Part shown: piece by piece, positions 24,087 through 32,764 of the stretch
Numbering within the stretch: the first letter of the stretch is position 1
Layout: each line of letters starts with the position of its first letter
Assembly: GCA_004297335.1 (NCBI GenBank)
Contig: SCUD01000004.1
Coordinates: forward strand, 1-39,844
DNA: 39,844 nt
Source: Gammaproteobacteria bacterium
GTDB lineage: Bacteria; Pseudomonadota; Gammaproteobacteria; Steroidobacterales; Steroidobacteraceae
Reading direction: 5' to 3'
Notes under the pieces: generated by a model
Database searches by the model: none
What the model saw: only the letters and a program-made list of their open reading frames with translations
Told to the model about the DNA's origin: nothing
Program-made: the position numbers and the translations under genes

Positions 24087-25165
24087 CAGCCGTTCCTGCG
24101 CGCAAAGTCGGTCATGAAGTCCACCAGCGCCTCGATGCCCGCCGCCGGCATCGCGTTGTAGATGCTCGCACGCATGCCGCCGACGGCGCGATGTCCGGCC
24201 AGGTTGGTGAGTCCGGCCCTGGTGGCCTCGGCCAGGAAAGCCGCATCGAGTTCCGGTCGCACCAGCGCGAACGGCACGTTCATCCACGAGCGGCATTCAC
24301 GGGCGACCGGATTGCTGTAGAACCCGGAGTCGTCGATCGCCGCATAGAGCCGCGCGGCCTTGGCGCGGTTCCGCTCACCGATGGCGGCAAGCCCGCCCTC
24401 GCTCTTCAGCCAGCGGAACACCAGCCCGGCGATGTACCAGCCAAAGGTCGGCGGCGTATTCAGCATCGAACCGCTGCCGGCCATCGCCTTGTAGTCGAGG
24501 ATCGCCGGCGTGTCCGGCCGCGCACGGCCGAGCAGGTCCTCGCGCACGATCACGACGGCAAGCCCCGAGGGCCCGATGTTCTTCTGCGCCCCGGCGTAGA
24601 TCAGCCCGAAGCGCGCGACCTCGAGCGGACGCGACAGGATCGTCGAGGACAGGTCCGCGACCAGCGGCACGCCACCCGTATCCGGAATGTACGGAAACTC
24701 GACACCACCGATCGTCTCGTTCGGCGTGTAGTGCACGTAGGCGGCGCCAGCATCGAGCCGCAGCTCCGCCTGGGCCGGCACCGTCGTGTGACGACTGGCC
24801 GCGGTATCGGCAGCGACATTGACCGTGACGAAGCGCCGCGCCTCGGCCATTGCCCGCTGCGACCAGTGGCCGGTATCGACATAGTCGGCCCTGGCGCCCG
24901 CCGGACACAGGTTGAGCGGCACCGCGGCGAACTGCGCGCTTGCGCCACCCTGCAGGAACAGCACCTTGTAGGAGTCGGGAATGGCCAGCAGCTCGCGCAG
25001 GTCGGCCTCGGCCTGCTCGGCCACGGCGATGAAGCCCTTGCTGCGGTGGCTGACCTCCATCACGGACATGCCACTGCCACGCCAGTCGAGCATCTCGTCG
25101 CGAGCCTGCTCCAGTACCGGCAGCGGCAGCGCCGCCGGGCCTGCGGAAAAGTTGAATACACGCAT
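24086..25165 (-). CDS. serC: Phosphoserine aminotransferase
   Basis: PLP enzyme making phosphoserine from 3-phosphohydroxypyruvate and glutamate; it also serves pyridoxal phosphate synthesis in many bacteria. 359 residues. Signatures: the start RVFNFSAGPAALPLPVLEQARDEMLDW, VMEVSHRSKGF, VLFLQGGASAQFAAVPLNL, DLSSTILSRP and the PLP lysine in YAGAQKNIGPSGLAVVIV. It begins 18 bp after gyrA, as in many gammaproteobacteria, and shares a base with serA. Confidence 0.97.
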   Translation of the reverse strand: MRVFNFSAGPAALPLPVLEQARDEMLDWRGSGMSVMEVSHRSKGFIAVAEQAEADLRELLAIPDSYKVLFLQGGASAQFAAVPLNLCPAGARADYVDTGHWSQRAMAEARRFVTVNVAADTAASRHTTVPAQAELRLDAGAAYVHYTPNETIGGVEFPYIPDTGGVPLVADLSSTILSRPLEVARFGLIYAGAQKNIGPSGLAVVIVREDLLGRARPDTPAILDYKAMAGSGSMLNTPPTFGWYIAGLVFRWLKSEGGLAAIGERNRAKAARLYAAIDDSGFYSNPVARECRSWMNVPFALVRPELDAAFLAEATRAGLTNLAGHRAVGGMRASIYNAMPAAGIEALVDFMTDFARRNG

Positions 25166-25183
25166 TCGGATCTTTGCCCGGCC

Positions 25184-27745
25184 TCAGCCGGCTCCTTCTG
25201 TTTCCTGTGATTCGTCCCCGGCGATACGCTCCAGCCCGACCAGTTCCTCGCCGGCCGCGAGCCGCATGACCCGCACGCCCTGGGTATTGCGACCAAGGAC
25301 CGGGATCTCGCGAACCGGTACGCGCACCAGCGTACCGCTGGAGTTGATCAGCATGATCTCGTCGTCGGGCTGCACCTGCAGCGCGCCGACCAGCGCTCCA
25401 TTGCGCTCACTGGTCTGCAGCGCGATGACGCCCTGCCCGCCGCGACCGTGCGGCGGAAATTCGTCGACCTCGGTCAGCTTGCCGTAGCCATGTTCCGACA
25501 CCGTGAGGATCGGCCCGGCGCCGAGCACGATCAGCGAGGTCACGCGCTGGCCCTCGGTCAGGCGGATGCCGACCACGCCCGCTGCCTCGCGGCCCATCGG
25601 CCGGACCTGCTGCTCGGCGAAGCGGATCGCCTTGCCGTCGGTCGTCGCCAGCAGGATCTCGCGCTCGCCGTCCGTCAGCGCGACGCCCACCAGGCAGTCC
25701 GACTCGCCGAGCGACACCGCGATGATGCCGTTGGCGCGCGGCCGCGAGAAAGCCGTCAGCGGCGTCTTCTTGACCGTGCCCTGCGCGGTCGCCATGAACA
25801 CGGAATGCGCCTCGTCGAACTCACGCACCGGCAGCACCGCCGTGATGCGCTCGCCCTCGCTGAGCTGCAGCAGGTTGACGATCGGCTTGCCACGCGAGCC
25901 GCGCGCGGCCAGCGGCAGCTGCCAGACCTTCAGCCAGTAGCACTGCCCGCGGTCGGAGAAACACAGCAGCGTGTCATGGCTGTGCGCGATGAACAGCTTG
26001 TCGACGAAGTCCTCGTCCTTGACCGCGGTCGCCTGCTTGCCGCGGCCACCCCGGCGCTGCGCCTCGTAGTCCGTCACCGGCTGTGACTTCGCGTAGCCGG
26101 CATGGGAGAGCGTCACGACCAGGTCCTGCCGCTCGACCAGGTCCTCGATGGTCACGTCGGCGCCGTCGGCGACGATTTCGGTGCGGCGCGCGTCGCCGTA
26201 GGCCTCCTTGATCGCCAGCAGCTCGCTGCGGATCACCTCGCGCAGCCGCTCCGGCCGCGCGAGGATGTCGCCGAGGTCACGGATCTGATCGAGCAGCCCG
26301 GAGAACTCGCTGACGATGCGCTCCTGCTCGAGTCCGGTCAGCCGGTGCAGGCGCAAGTCGAGGATCGCCTGCGCCTGGACCTCGGACAGCCGGTAGCCGT
26401 CGGCCTGCAGCCCGATGCCGTCGGCCACGCCGGCCGGTCGGGTCGACACCGTGCCCGCGCGCTCGAGCATCGCCGGCACCGCGCCCGAGTGCCAGCTGCG
26501 CGCCAGCAGCGCGCTCCGTGCCTCGGCCGGCGAAGCCGCCGCCTTGATCGTGGCGATGATCTCGTCGATGTTGGCGAGCGCCACCGCGAGCCCTTCCAGC
26601 ACGTGCGCGCGCTCGCGCGCCTTGCGCAGGTCGTGGATCGTCCGGCGCGTCACCACTTCGCGCCGGTGGCGCAGGAAGGCGTCGAGCATCTCGCGCAACG
26701 ACAGCAGCTTCGGCTGGCCGTCGAGCAGCGCGACCATGTTGACGCCGAACACGGTCTGCATCGGCGTCAGCTTGAACAGCTGGTTCAGCACCAGCTCGTG
26801 GCTCTCGCCGCGCTTGAGCTCGATGACCACGCGCATGCCGTCCTTGTCGGACTCATCGCGCAGCTCGGAGATGCCCTCGATCTCCTTGGCCCGGACCAGG
26901 TCCGCGATGCGCTCCAGCAGCCGCGCCTTGTTGACCTGGTAGGGCAGTTCGGTGATGACGATCGCCTGCCGGCCACGCGCGTCGATTTCCTCGACGGAGG
27001 TCCGCGAGCGCACCACGAGCCGGCCACGCCCGGTCTTGTAGGCGAGCATGATGCCGGCAGTGCCATGGATGATGCCGGCAGTCGGGAAGTCGGGACCCGG
27101 GATCCGCTGCATCAGCGCGGCCAGGTCGAGGCCGGGATCGTCGATCAGCGCCAGGCAGGCATCCACCACCTCGCCGAGGTTGTGCGGCGGAATGTTGGTG
27201 GCCATGCCGACGGCGATGCCGGCCGAGCCGTTGACCAGCAGGTTCGGAATCCGTGCCGGCAGCACCGCCGGCTCCTGCTCGCTGTTGTCGTAGTTCGGCG
27301 TGAAATCGACCGTCTCGCGGTCGATGTCCGCCAGCAGTTCGTGCGCGAGGCGCGACATCCGGATTTCGGTGTAACGCATCGCCGCGGGAGCGTCGCCGTC
27401 CACCGAGCCGAAGTTGCCCTGCCCGTCGACCAGCAGGTAGCGCAGCGAAAAGGGCTGCGCCATGCGCACGATCGTGTCGTAGACCGCGGCGTCGCCGTGC
27501 GGGTGGTACTTGCCGATCACGTCGCCGACGATGCGCGCGGACTTCTTGTACGGCTTGTTCCAGTCGTTGCCGAGCTCGCGCATCGCATAGAGCACCCGGC
27601 GGTGCACCGGCTTCAGGCCATCGCGCACGTCGGGCAGCGCGCGGCCCACGATCACGCTCATCGCGTAATCGAGGTAGGAGCGACGCATCTCGTCCTCGAG
27701 ATTGACGTGCAGGACTTCGCGCGCGATCTCGCTGGTTTCGGCCAT
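25184..27745 (-). CDS. gyrA: DNA gyrase subunit A
   Basis: Breakage-reunion subunit of type II topoisomerase, 853 residues. GGGAG lies 5 bp before ATG 27745. The catalytic tyrosine is Tyr125 in AAMRYTE. The quinolone-determining region reads [12 protein letters not shown], so the residue equivalent to E. coli Ser83 is Ala86, while Asp87 is conserved as Asp90. The C-terminal beta-pinwheel carries the GyrA box in [10 protein letters not shown] (about residue 560). It heads the serC-serA-pheA-hisC-aroA run. An extended -10 promoter is visible upstream. Confidence 0.98.
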   Translation of the reverse strand: MAETSEIAREVLHVNLEDEMRRSYLDYAMSVIVGRALPDVRDGLKPVHRRVLYAMRELGNDWNKPYKKSARIVGDVIGKYHPHGDAAVYDTIVRMAQPFSLRYLLVDGQGNFGSVDGDAPAAMRYTEIRMSRLAHELLADIDRETVDFTPNYDNSEQEPAVLPARIPNLLVNGSAGIAVGMATNIPPHNLGEVVDACLALIDDPGLDLAALMQRIPGPDFPTAGIIHGTAGIMLAYKTGRGRLVVRSRTSVEEIDARGRQAIVITELPYQVNKARLLERIADLVRAKEIEGISELRDESDKDGMRVVIELKRGESHELVLNQLFKLTPMQTVFGVNMVALLDGQPKLLSLREMLDAFLRHRREVVTRRTIHDLRKARERAHVLEGLAVALANIDEIIATIKAAASPAEARSALLARSWHSGAVPAMLERAGTVSTRPAGVADGIGLQADGYRLSEVQAQAILDLRLHRLTGLEQERIVSEFSGLLDQIRDLGDILARPERLREVIRSELLAIKEAYGDARRTEIVADGADVTIEDLVERQDLVVTLSHAGYAKSQPVTDYEAQRRGGRGKQATAVKDEDFVDKLFIAHSHDTLLCFSDRGQCYWLKVWQLPLAARGSRGKPIVNLLQLSEGERITAVLPVREFDEAHSVFMATAQGTVKKTPLTAFSRPRANGIIAVSLGESDCLVGVALTDGEREILLATTDGKAIRFAEQQVRPMGREAAGVVGIRLTEGQRVTSLIVLGAGPILTVSEHGYGKLTEVDEFPPHGRGGQGVIALQTSERNGALVGALQVQPDDEIMLINSSGTLVRVPVREIPVLGRNTQGVRVMRLAAGEELVGLERIAGDESQETEGAG

Positions 27746-27827
27746 GGGCTCCCGGCTGCGATCCCGGCACCCGACAGCCCCGCGCCGGCCTGCGCACGGG
27801 TCGTAAAGGCACCGCTGGAAAGCGCGG

Positions 27828-27836
27828 ATTTTAGCA
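27828..27836 (-). promoter_or_regulatory. Candidate extended -10 promoter of gyrA
   Basis: TGCTAAAAT on the minus strand matches the extended -10 form (TGnTAnAAT), 83 bp before the gyrA ATG and in a locally AT-rich spot. No good -35 is seen at 17 bp, which an extended -10 can tolerate. It lies in the 177 bp divergent region between gyrA and ubiG. Confidence 0.45.
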
Positions 27837-27880
27837 CAGCGAAGCCAGTCCGACCTACTGCCTTGGGCCTATCCGGCCGC

Positions 27881-27886
27881 TATACT
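27881..27886 (+). promoter_or_regulatory. Candidate -10 box of the ubiG operon
   Basis: TATACT on the plus strand, 37 bp before the ubiG start, in the divergent gyrA/ubiG gap. The -35 region is poor. Supported mainly by position and by the lack of any other AT-rich hexamer closer to ubiG. Confidence 0.35.
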
Positions 27887-27922
27887 GCAATAACTTCCGA
27901 TCACGCCAGCCGGACTCCGAAG

Positions 27923-28645
27923 ATGACTCCTGCACGCAATGCCGATGCGGCGGAAATCGCCCGTTTCGACGCCGCCGCGCCGCGCTGGTGGGACCCGGCC
28001 GGCGAGTTCCGGCCGCTGCACGAGATGAATCCCGCGCGGCTCGACTACCTCGAGGCCCGCGCCGGACTCGCCGGCCGCCGCGTACTCGACGTCGGCTGCG
28101 GTGGCGGCCTGCTGGCCGAAGGCATGGTCCGCCGCGGTGCCCGCGTCACCGGCATCGACCTCGCGCCGGCAGCCATCGAAGTCGCGCGGCTGCATGCCGA
28201 GGACAGCGGACTGCACGTCGACTACCGGCTCGCGAGCGCCGAGGAACTCGCCACGGTACAGCCCGGCGCCTATGACCTGGTGACCTGTCTCGAACTGCTC
28301 GAGCACGTGCCGGATCCGGCCGCGGTCGTGGCTGCACTCGCACAACTGGTGCGGCCGGGCGGCGACGTGATCTGCTCGACGCTGAACCGCGGCCTGCGGT
28401 CCTTTGCCTTCGCGATCGTCGGCGCCGAGTACCTGATGCGGTTGCTGCCGGCCGGCACGCACCAGTACGCCCGCCTGATCCGCCCCTCGGAACTGGCGCG
28501 CTGCGGGCGCGCCGCCGGGCTCGTGCTCACGCACGTCGCCGGCCTGCACTACGATCCGTTCGCCCGCACCACGCGCGTGGATGCCGATCCCTCCATCAAT
28601 TACCTGGCCCATTTCCGCAGGCCGCCCGTGCCGGCCGCCGCATGA
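27923..28645 (+). CDS. ubiG: Ubiquinone biosynthesis O-methyltransferase
   Basis: SAM-dependent methyltransferase performing both O-methylations of ubiquinone synthesis. 240 residues from ATG 27923; the frame extends much further upstream, but only as an antisense shadow of gyrA. Hallmarks: EIARFDAAAPRWWDPAGEFRPLHEMNPARLDYL, the SAM motif VLDVGCGGGLLAEGMVRRGARVTGIDLA, LVTCLELLEHVPDP and STLNRG. The ribosome site is weak (CCGAAG). It overlaps the next gene by ATGA. Its presence implies aerobic or facultative respiration with ubiquinone. Confidence 0.96.
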   Translation: MTPARNADAAEIARFDAAAPRWWDPAGEFRPLHEMNPARLDYLEARAGLAGRRVLDVGCGGGLLAEGMVRRGARVTGIDLAPAAIEVARLHAEDSGLHVDYRLASAEELATVQPGAYDLVTCLELLEHVPDPAAVVAALAQLVRPGGDVICSTLNRGLRSFAFAIVGAEYLMRLLPAGTHQYARLIRPSELARCGRAAGLVLTHVAGLHYDPFARTTRVDADPSINYLAHFRRPPVPAAA

Positions 28646-29307
28646 GCCGGCGCCGGGATCTCGAGGCCGTGCTGCTCGACCTCGACGGCACGCTGCTCGA
28701 TACGGCGACCGACATGGCGGCCGCCCTCAACCAGCTGCGACGCGACGAAGGGCTCGAGCCCCTGCCCTTCGCGGCCGTCCGCCCGCAGGTCTCGAACGGC
28801 TCGGCGGGCCTGCTGGAACTCGGCTTCGGGCAACTCGAACCCGGGCCCTTCGAGCTCCTGCGGAGTCGATTCCTCGCCCATTACCGTCGCGGACTCGCCG
28901 AGCAGACGCGCCTGTTCGACGGCTTCGACGAAGTGCTCACGGCCATCGAGGCCGCGGGCATGCGCTGGGGCATCGTCACCAACAAACCCGGCTGGCTGAC
29001 GGATCCGCTGCTCGCCGCGCTCGGGCTCGCGGCCCGCAGCAGCTGCACCGTCAGCGGCGACACGCTCGCCGAACGCAAGCCGCACCCGCTGCCGCTGCTG
29101 TACGCGGCCGCGTGCCTCGGCCTGCCCGCGGAGCGCTGCGTCTACGTGGGCGATGCCGAACGTGACGTGCAGGCCGCGCACGGCGCGGGCATGATGGCGC
29201 TGGTGGCCGGTTACGGCTACCTCGGTGCCGACGACGACCCGGCGAGCTGGCAACCAGCCGCGGTGCTCGAGCGGCCCTCCGACCTGCTGGCATGGCTGGG
29301 CCTGTGA
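28642..29307 (+). CDS. HAD phosphatase, MupP or phosphoglycolate phosphatase type
   Basis: Haloacid dehalogenase-superfamily phosphatase, 221 residues. Motif I is LLDLDGTLLDTATDM, motif II IVTNK, motif III the Lys in ERKPHP, and motif IV YVGDAERDVQAA. It is often annotated Gph. In Pseudomonas, however, the gene directly after ubiG and near yciK is MupP, which dephosphorylates N-acetylmuramic acid 6-phosphate in peptidoglycan recycling. The order here (ubiG, this gene, rmuC, yciK) and the cap-region segment VSNGSAGLLELGF favour MupP, but sequence alone does not settle it. Overlaps ubiG by ATGA. Confidence 0.85.
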   Translation: MSRRRDLEAVLLDLDGTLLDTATDMAAALNQLRRDEGLEPLPFAAVRPQVSNGSAGLLELGFGQLEPGPFELLRSRFLAHYRRGLAEQTRLFDGFDEVLTAIEAAGMRWGIVTNKPGWLTDPLLAALGLAARSSCTVSGDTLAERKPHPLPLLYAAACLGLPAERCVYVGDAERDVQAAHGAGMMALVAGYGYLGADDDPASWQPAAVLERPSDLLAWLGL

Positions 29308-29309
29308 CG

Positions 29310-30605
29310 ATGGAACCGACCACCCTGCTGCTGATCCTCGCCGGCCTCGCCCTCGCCTTCGGCGCCGGCTTCTGGCTGGGACGGCGGCACAGCATCCGGC
29401 TGGCGACCGAGCTGGCCGCCGCCCAGGCGCAGCTGCGCTCGGAAGAAGCGCTCGAGGTCGAGCGCTCGCTGGCGCTGACGCGGGCCATGGAGCAGCTCGA
29501 CCTGCGCTTCCATGAACTCGCCGGCCAGCAGCTGCATGACAACCTGGAGCATTTCCTGCGCCTGTCGCGGGAACACCTGGGCCAGCACCAGCAGACCGCG
29601 CTGAGCAGTCTGCGGGAACGCGAGCAGGCGATCACCGAACTGCTGCGCCCGGTCCATGAGTCACTGACGCGCACCGCCGAGTCGCTGCGCGAGATCGAGG
29701 GCGCGCGCCAGCGCGACTTCGGCAGCCTGCGCCAGTACCTGACTGACCTGCGGGAATCGCATGCGTCGCTGCAGCGCGAGACCCGCAATCTGGTGCAGGC
29801 GCTCAGCAAGCCGCAGGTGCGCGGCCAGTGGGGCGAGATCTCACTGCGGCGGCTGGTCGAGCTCGCCGGCATGACCCCGCACTGCGACTTCGAGGAGCAG
29901 GTCCACGTGGTCGGCGCGGACGGCGCGCTGCGCCCGGACATGGTGATTCACCTGCCGGAGGACCGCGACCTGGTCGTGGACGTCAAGACCCCGCTCGATG
30001 CCTATCTCGCGGCCGCCGAGGCGACCTCCGACGAGGCCCGCGGCGCGGCGTTGCGGCGTCACGCGCAGCATCTCGCCGAGCGCATCCGGCTGCTGTCCTC
30101 CAAGCGCTACGCCGAGCAGTTCGCCAGCGCGCCGCAGTTCGTGATCCTGTTCCTGCCGGGCGACCAGTTCCTGGCGGCGGCGCTGGACCAGCAGCCGGAA
30201 CTGCTGGAGAACGCCATGCGCGCCGGCGTGATTCTGACGACACCGTCCAGCTTCGTCGCGCTGCTGAAGGCCGTGCACTACGGTTGGCAGAACGTAAAGC
30301 TCGCCGAGGGCGCGCAGCAGATCCGCCAGCTCGCCGAGGACCTGCACGGCCGGCTCAGCACCTTCCGCGGCCATCTCGCCAGGCTCGGCGGCGCGCTGGA
30401 GTCCGGCGTGCGCGCCTACAACGCCGCGGTCGGCTCGCTGGAACGCAGCGTCCTGCCCGGAGCGCGCAAGTTCGTCGAACTCGGCGTGCGCAGCGAGCGG
30501 CCGCTCGACGAACTCGAGGCGATCGACACGGCCGTCCGCGCGAGCAGCGCGGCCGTGCCCGAGCTGCCGCCCGCCGCGGAGGAGTCGCCCGATGGAACCG
30601 CGTGA
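29310..30605 (+). CDS. rmuC: DNA recombination protein RmuC
   Basis: RmuC limits recombination at inverted repeats in E. coli. 431 residues from ATG 29310; GTG 29304, overlapping the previous stop, is an alternative. An N-terminal membrane helix (LLLILAGLALAFGAGFWLG) is followed by a long coiled coil (about 30-165) and the nuclease-like core: LSKPQVRGQWGEISLRRLVELAGM, DMVIHLPEDRDLVVDVKTPLDAYLAA, FVILFLPGDQFLAAAL and TPSSFVALLKAVHYGW. The D and VDVKTP residues fit the PD-(D/E)XK type. It overlaps yciK by 14 bp. Confidence 0.93.
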   Translation: MEPTTLLLILAGLALAFGAGFWLGRRHSIRLATELAAAQAQLRSEEALEVERSLALTRAMEQLDLRFHELAGQQLHDNLEHFLRLSREHLGQHQQTALSSLREREQAITELLRPVHESLTRTAESLREIEGARQRDFGSLRQYLTDLRESHASLQRETRNLVQALSKPQVRGQWGEISLRRLVELAGMTPHCDFEEQVHVVGADGALRPDMVIHLPEDRDLVVDVKTPLDAYLAAAEATSDEARGAALRRHAQHLAERIRLLSSKRYAEQFASAPQFVILFLPGDQFLAAALDQQPELLENAMRAGVILTTPSSFVALLKAVHYGWQNVKLAEGAQQIRQLAEDLHGRLSTFRGHLARLGGALESGVRAYNAAVGSLERSVLPGARKFVELGVRSERPLDELEAIDTAVRASSAAVPELPPAAEESPDGTA

Positions 30606-31338
30606 CTACCGCCCCGAGCCGGATTCCCATCGCGGGCGCGTGATCGTCGTCACCGGGGCCGGCGACGGCATCGGCCGCGCGGTCGCGCTGGCGCTCGCCC
30701 GGCAGGGTGCGACGGTCGGCCTGCTCGGTCGCACGCCGCGCAAGCTCGAGGCGACCTACGACTCGATCGTGCAGGCCGGCGGCCCGCAGCCAGCGCTGTT
30801 GCCGTTCAATCTCGAAACGGCGACGGCCGCCGGGTACGACGAGTTGCATGCCGCGCTGGAACGGGAATTCGGCCGGGTCGATGGCCTCGCCCACATCGCC
30901 GGCATCCTCGGTGATGCGAGTCCGATCGACCACTACGACGTGCCGACCTGGTGTCGCGTGCTGCACGTCAACCTGACTGCGGCGTTTCTGCTGACCCAGT
31001 CCCTGCTGCCGCTGCTGCGCCTTTCCGAGGATGCCTGCGTATTGTTCACCTCGAGCGGCGTCGGCCGCCGCGGGCGCGCCTACCTCGGCGCCTACGCGGT
31101 CTCCAAGTTCGGCCTCGAGGGCCTGATGCAGGTGCTGGCCCACGAGTGCGAGGGCACGACGAAGATCCGCGCCAACAGCCTCAATCCGGGTCCGGTACGC
31201 ACGGCGATGCGGCTGAAGCTGTACCCGGCAGAGGACCGCTCGGTCCTGCCGGAACCGGAGGCAGTCACCGGGCCCTTCCTGTTCCTGCTCGGCCCCGCGA
31301 GCCGCGGGATCAACGGCCAGGCTTTCGACGCGCGCTGA
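30592..31338 (+). CDS. yciK: Short-chain dehydrogenase/reductase YciK
   Basis: Cytosolic SDR, 248 residues, with GGAGGAG 8 bp before ATG 30592. Rossmann motif VIVVTGAGDGIGRAVALALARQGATVGLLGRT. The catalytic set is Ser in VLFTSSGVGRRGRAYLGAYAVSKFGLEG with Tyr-x3-Lys as YAVSK. Neighbours (ubiG, MupP/Gph-like, rmuC) match the YciK context in gammaproteobacteria. Its physiological substrate is not established in the family. The 3' end overlaps the convergent rluB-like gene by 29 bp, so the two mRNAs are complementary there. Confidence 0.92.
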   Translation: MEPRDYRPEPDSHRGRVIVVTGAGDGIGRAVALALARQGATVGLLGRTPRKLEATYDSIVQAGGPQPALLPFNLETATAAGYDELHAALEREFGRVDGLAHIAGILGDASPIDHYDVPTWCRVLHVNLTAAFLLTQSLLPLLRLSEDACVLFTSSGVGRRGRAYLGAYAVSKFGLEGLMQVLAHECEGTTKIRANSLNPGPVRTAMRLKLYPAEDRSVLPEPEAVTGPFLFLLGPASRGINGQAFDAR

Positions 31339-32089
31339 CCCCGCGACCGGTCACCGTGCCGGCGGCCGCCTGCAGGCCGGCGAGCTCTTCCTCGGTCAGC
31401 GGCCGGCTCATGCCGCGCGCCAGTCCGCGATCCATGAGCACCGGGCCGAGCCGCGTCCGCAGGATGCGGTTGACCGGAAGCCCGGCCCGCTCGAAGAACG
31501 GTCGCAGGTCGCGCGGCCGCAGCCCGTGGCAGCTCACCTGCAACCAGCGGTTGGTGCCCTCGCCACCCGCCGCCTCGATGGCATCGAGGGTGCCACCCTC
31601 CGGCGGCTGGCTGGTGGCGAGCTGGCGCAGCCGGGCCATGGCGGCCTCGTCCACCTCTCCCTGCACCCGCACTCCGTAGGCGCAGGGCAGCTCACGACCA
31701 TGGCGCATCAGCGCCGCGGCGAGCGTGCCATCGGTCAGGAACAGCTCGAGCCCGCCGTCCCCGGACCCGAGCGGGCGCACCGGCACCCAGCGGCGACCCG
31801 CGCTGACCGGCAGTCGCTCGATCGACGCGCGGCCTTCACCGGTGGCCGCCCCGCGGACCTGCTCCCGCGGCGGGCGGTGATACGCCAACCCCGGGGAACC
31901 CCGTTCGGGACGCCGGCGCAGGCGCAGGCGCCGGCCATCGAGGCGAATGTCGTCCTCGTCGCTGACCGGCTGTCCCGGAGTGGCCACCCGGCCACCGACC
32001 AGGACACGGCCGGCCGCGATCCATGCCTCGACCTGCCGTCGCGAGCCGATGCCGCGGTCCGCAAGCAATTTCTGGATCCGCTCCGCCAT
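31310..32089 (-). CDS. RluB/RsuA-like pseudouridine synthase lacking the catalytic Asp
   Basis: RsuA/RluB-family protein, 259 residues from ATG 32089 (MAERIQKLLADRGIGSRRQVEAWI). A GTG at 32125 overlapping scpB is also possible. The N-terminal S4 domain (1-55) is normal. In the catalytic domain the family motif G-R-L-D-x-x-[TS]-x-G-L-L-L reads RPLGSGDGGLELFLTDG (105-121), so the invariant Asp is Gly108 and the preceding Arg is Pro106. The N-R-E-V-R-R motif is also lost (GLRPRDLRPFF). The fold and GGEGTNRWLQV segment remain. In position it is rluB (after scpB), but as written it should not make pseudouridine. It may be an RNA-binding relative or use another residue. Confidence 0.85.
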   Translation of the reverse strand: MAERIQKLLADRGIGSRRQVEAWIAAGRVLVGGRVATPGQPVSDEDDIRLDGRRLRLRRRPERGSPGLAYHRPPREQVRGAATGEGRASIERLPVSAGRRWVPVRPLGSGDGGLELFLTDGTLAAALMRHGRELPCAYGVRVQGEVDEAAMARLRQLATSQPPEGGTLDAIEAAGGEGTNRWLQVSCHGLRPRDLRPFFERAGLPVNRILRTRLGPVLMDRGLARGMSRPLTEEELAGLQAAAGTVTGRGVSARRKPGR

Positions 32090-32121
32090 TACCGCCACCG
32101 GCCGCTGCGCGGCGCGTGAAA

Positions 32122-32754
32122 TCACCCCGCGCTCTCGCCATCCCCGGCGGCCACAGCGGCCACAGCGGCCGGCTCCGGAACCGGCATGACCGTGCCGAAA
32201 TCGAGCTGCACGCCGAGGTTGTCCATGTCCCTGAGCGCGGCGAGCGTCGGCAGGTCGTCGAGGCCACGCAGTCCGAAGTAATCGAGGAACTCCCGCGTCG
32301 TACTCAGCAACTCGGGACGCCCGGGCACCTCGCGATGCCCGACCACGCGGATCCAGCCGCGCTCGGTGAGCGTGCGCACGATGTGCGGGTTCACCGCCAC
32401 CCCGCGCACGTCCTCGATCTCACCGCGCGTGATCGGCTGGCGATAGGCGATCAGCGCGAGCGTCTCGAGCAGCGCGCGCGAATAGCGGCCCGGCCGCTCC
32501 TGCCACAGCCGCGAGACCGGCAGCGCGAATTCGGCGCGGACCTGCAGGCGCCAGCCGCTCGCGACCTCGACCAGTTCGACGGCGCGGCCCGCGCAATCCT
32601 CCGCCAGCGCGGCGAGCGCCGCACGGACCTCGGCCTCCTCCGGCCGCTCGTTCTCATCGAACATCTCGCGCAGCTGGCTGACGGACAGCGACTCGCCCCA
32701 GGCCAGCAGCGCCGCCTCGATGACCTTCCGCAGTTGCATCTGCTCCATGTTCAT
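32122..32754 (-). CDS. scpB: Segregation and condensation protein B
   Basis: Winged-helix subunit of the SMC-ScpAB condensin, needed for chromosome organisation. 210 residues from ATG 32754, 10 bp after scpA; GTG 32757 is an alternative. Signatures: LRKVIEAALLAWGESLSVSQLREMF, SGWRLQVRAEFALPVSRLWQERPGRYSRALLETLALIAYRQPITRGEIEDVRGVAVNPHIVRTLTERGWIRVVGHREVPGRPELLSTT and FLDYFGLRGLDDLP. The C-terminus has an Ala/Val-rich tail from a short in-frame tandem repeat. It overlaps the upstream in-frame extension of the rluB-like gene. Confidence 0.95.
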   Translation of the reverse strand: MNMEQMQLRKVIEAALLAWGESLSVSQLREMFDENERPEEAEVRAALAALAEDCAGRAVELVEVASGWRLQVRAEFALPVSRLWQERPGRYSRALLETLALIAYRQPITRGEIEDVRGVAVNPHIVRTLTERGWIRVVGHREVPGRPELLSTTREFLDYFGLRGLDDLPTLAALRDMDNLGVQLDFGTVMPVPEPAAVAAVAAGDGESAG

Positions 32755-32764
32755 CACCCGCCAC

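Noticed and set aside
26102-27922. Plus-strand extension that would make ubiG 847 residues
   Set aside because: This part is antisense to gyrA. The ubiG family N-terminus begins at 27923.
32149-32170. Short tandem repeat (ggccacagc units) as a repeat element or CRISPR-like array
   Set aside because: Only about two and a half 9-bp units inside the scpB tail, encoding Ala/Val; no spacers and no functional implication.
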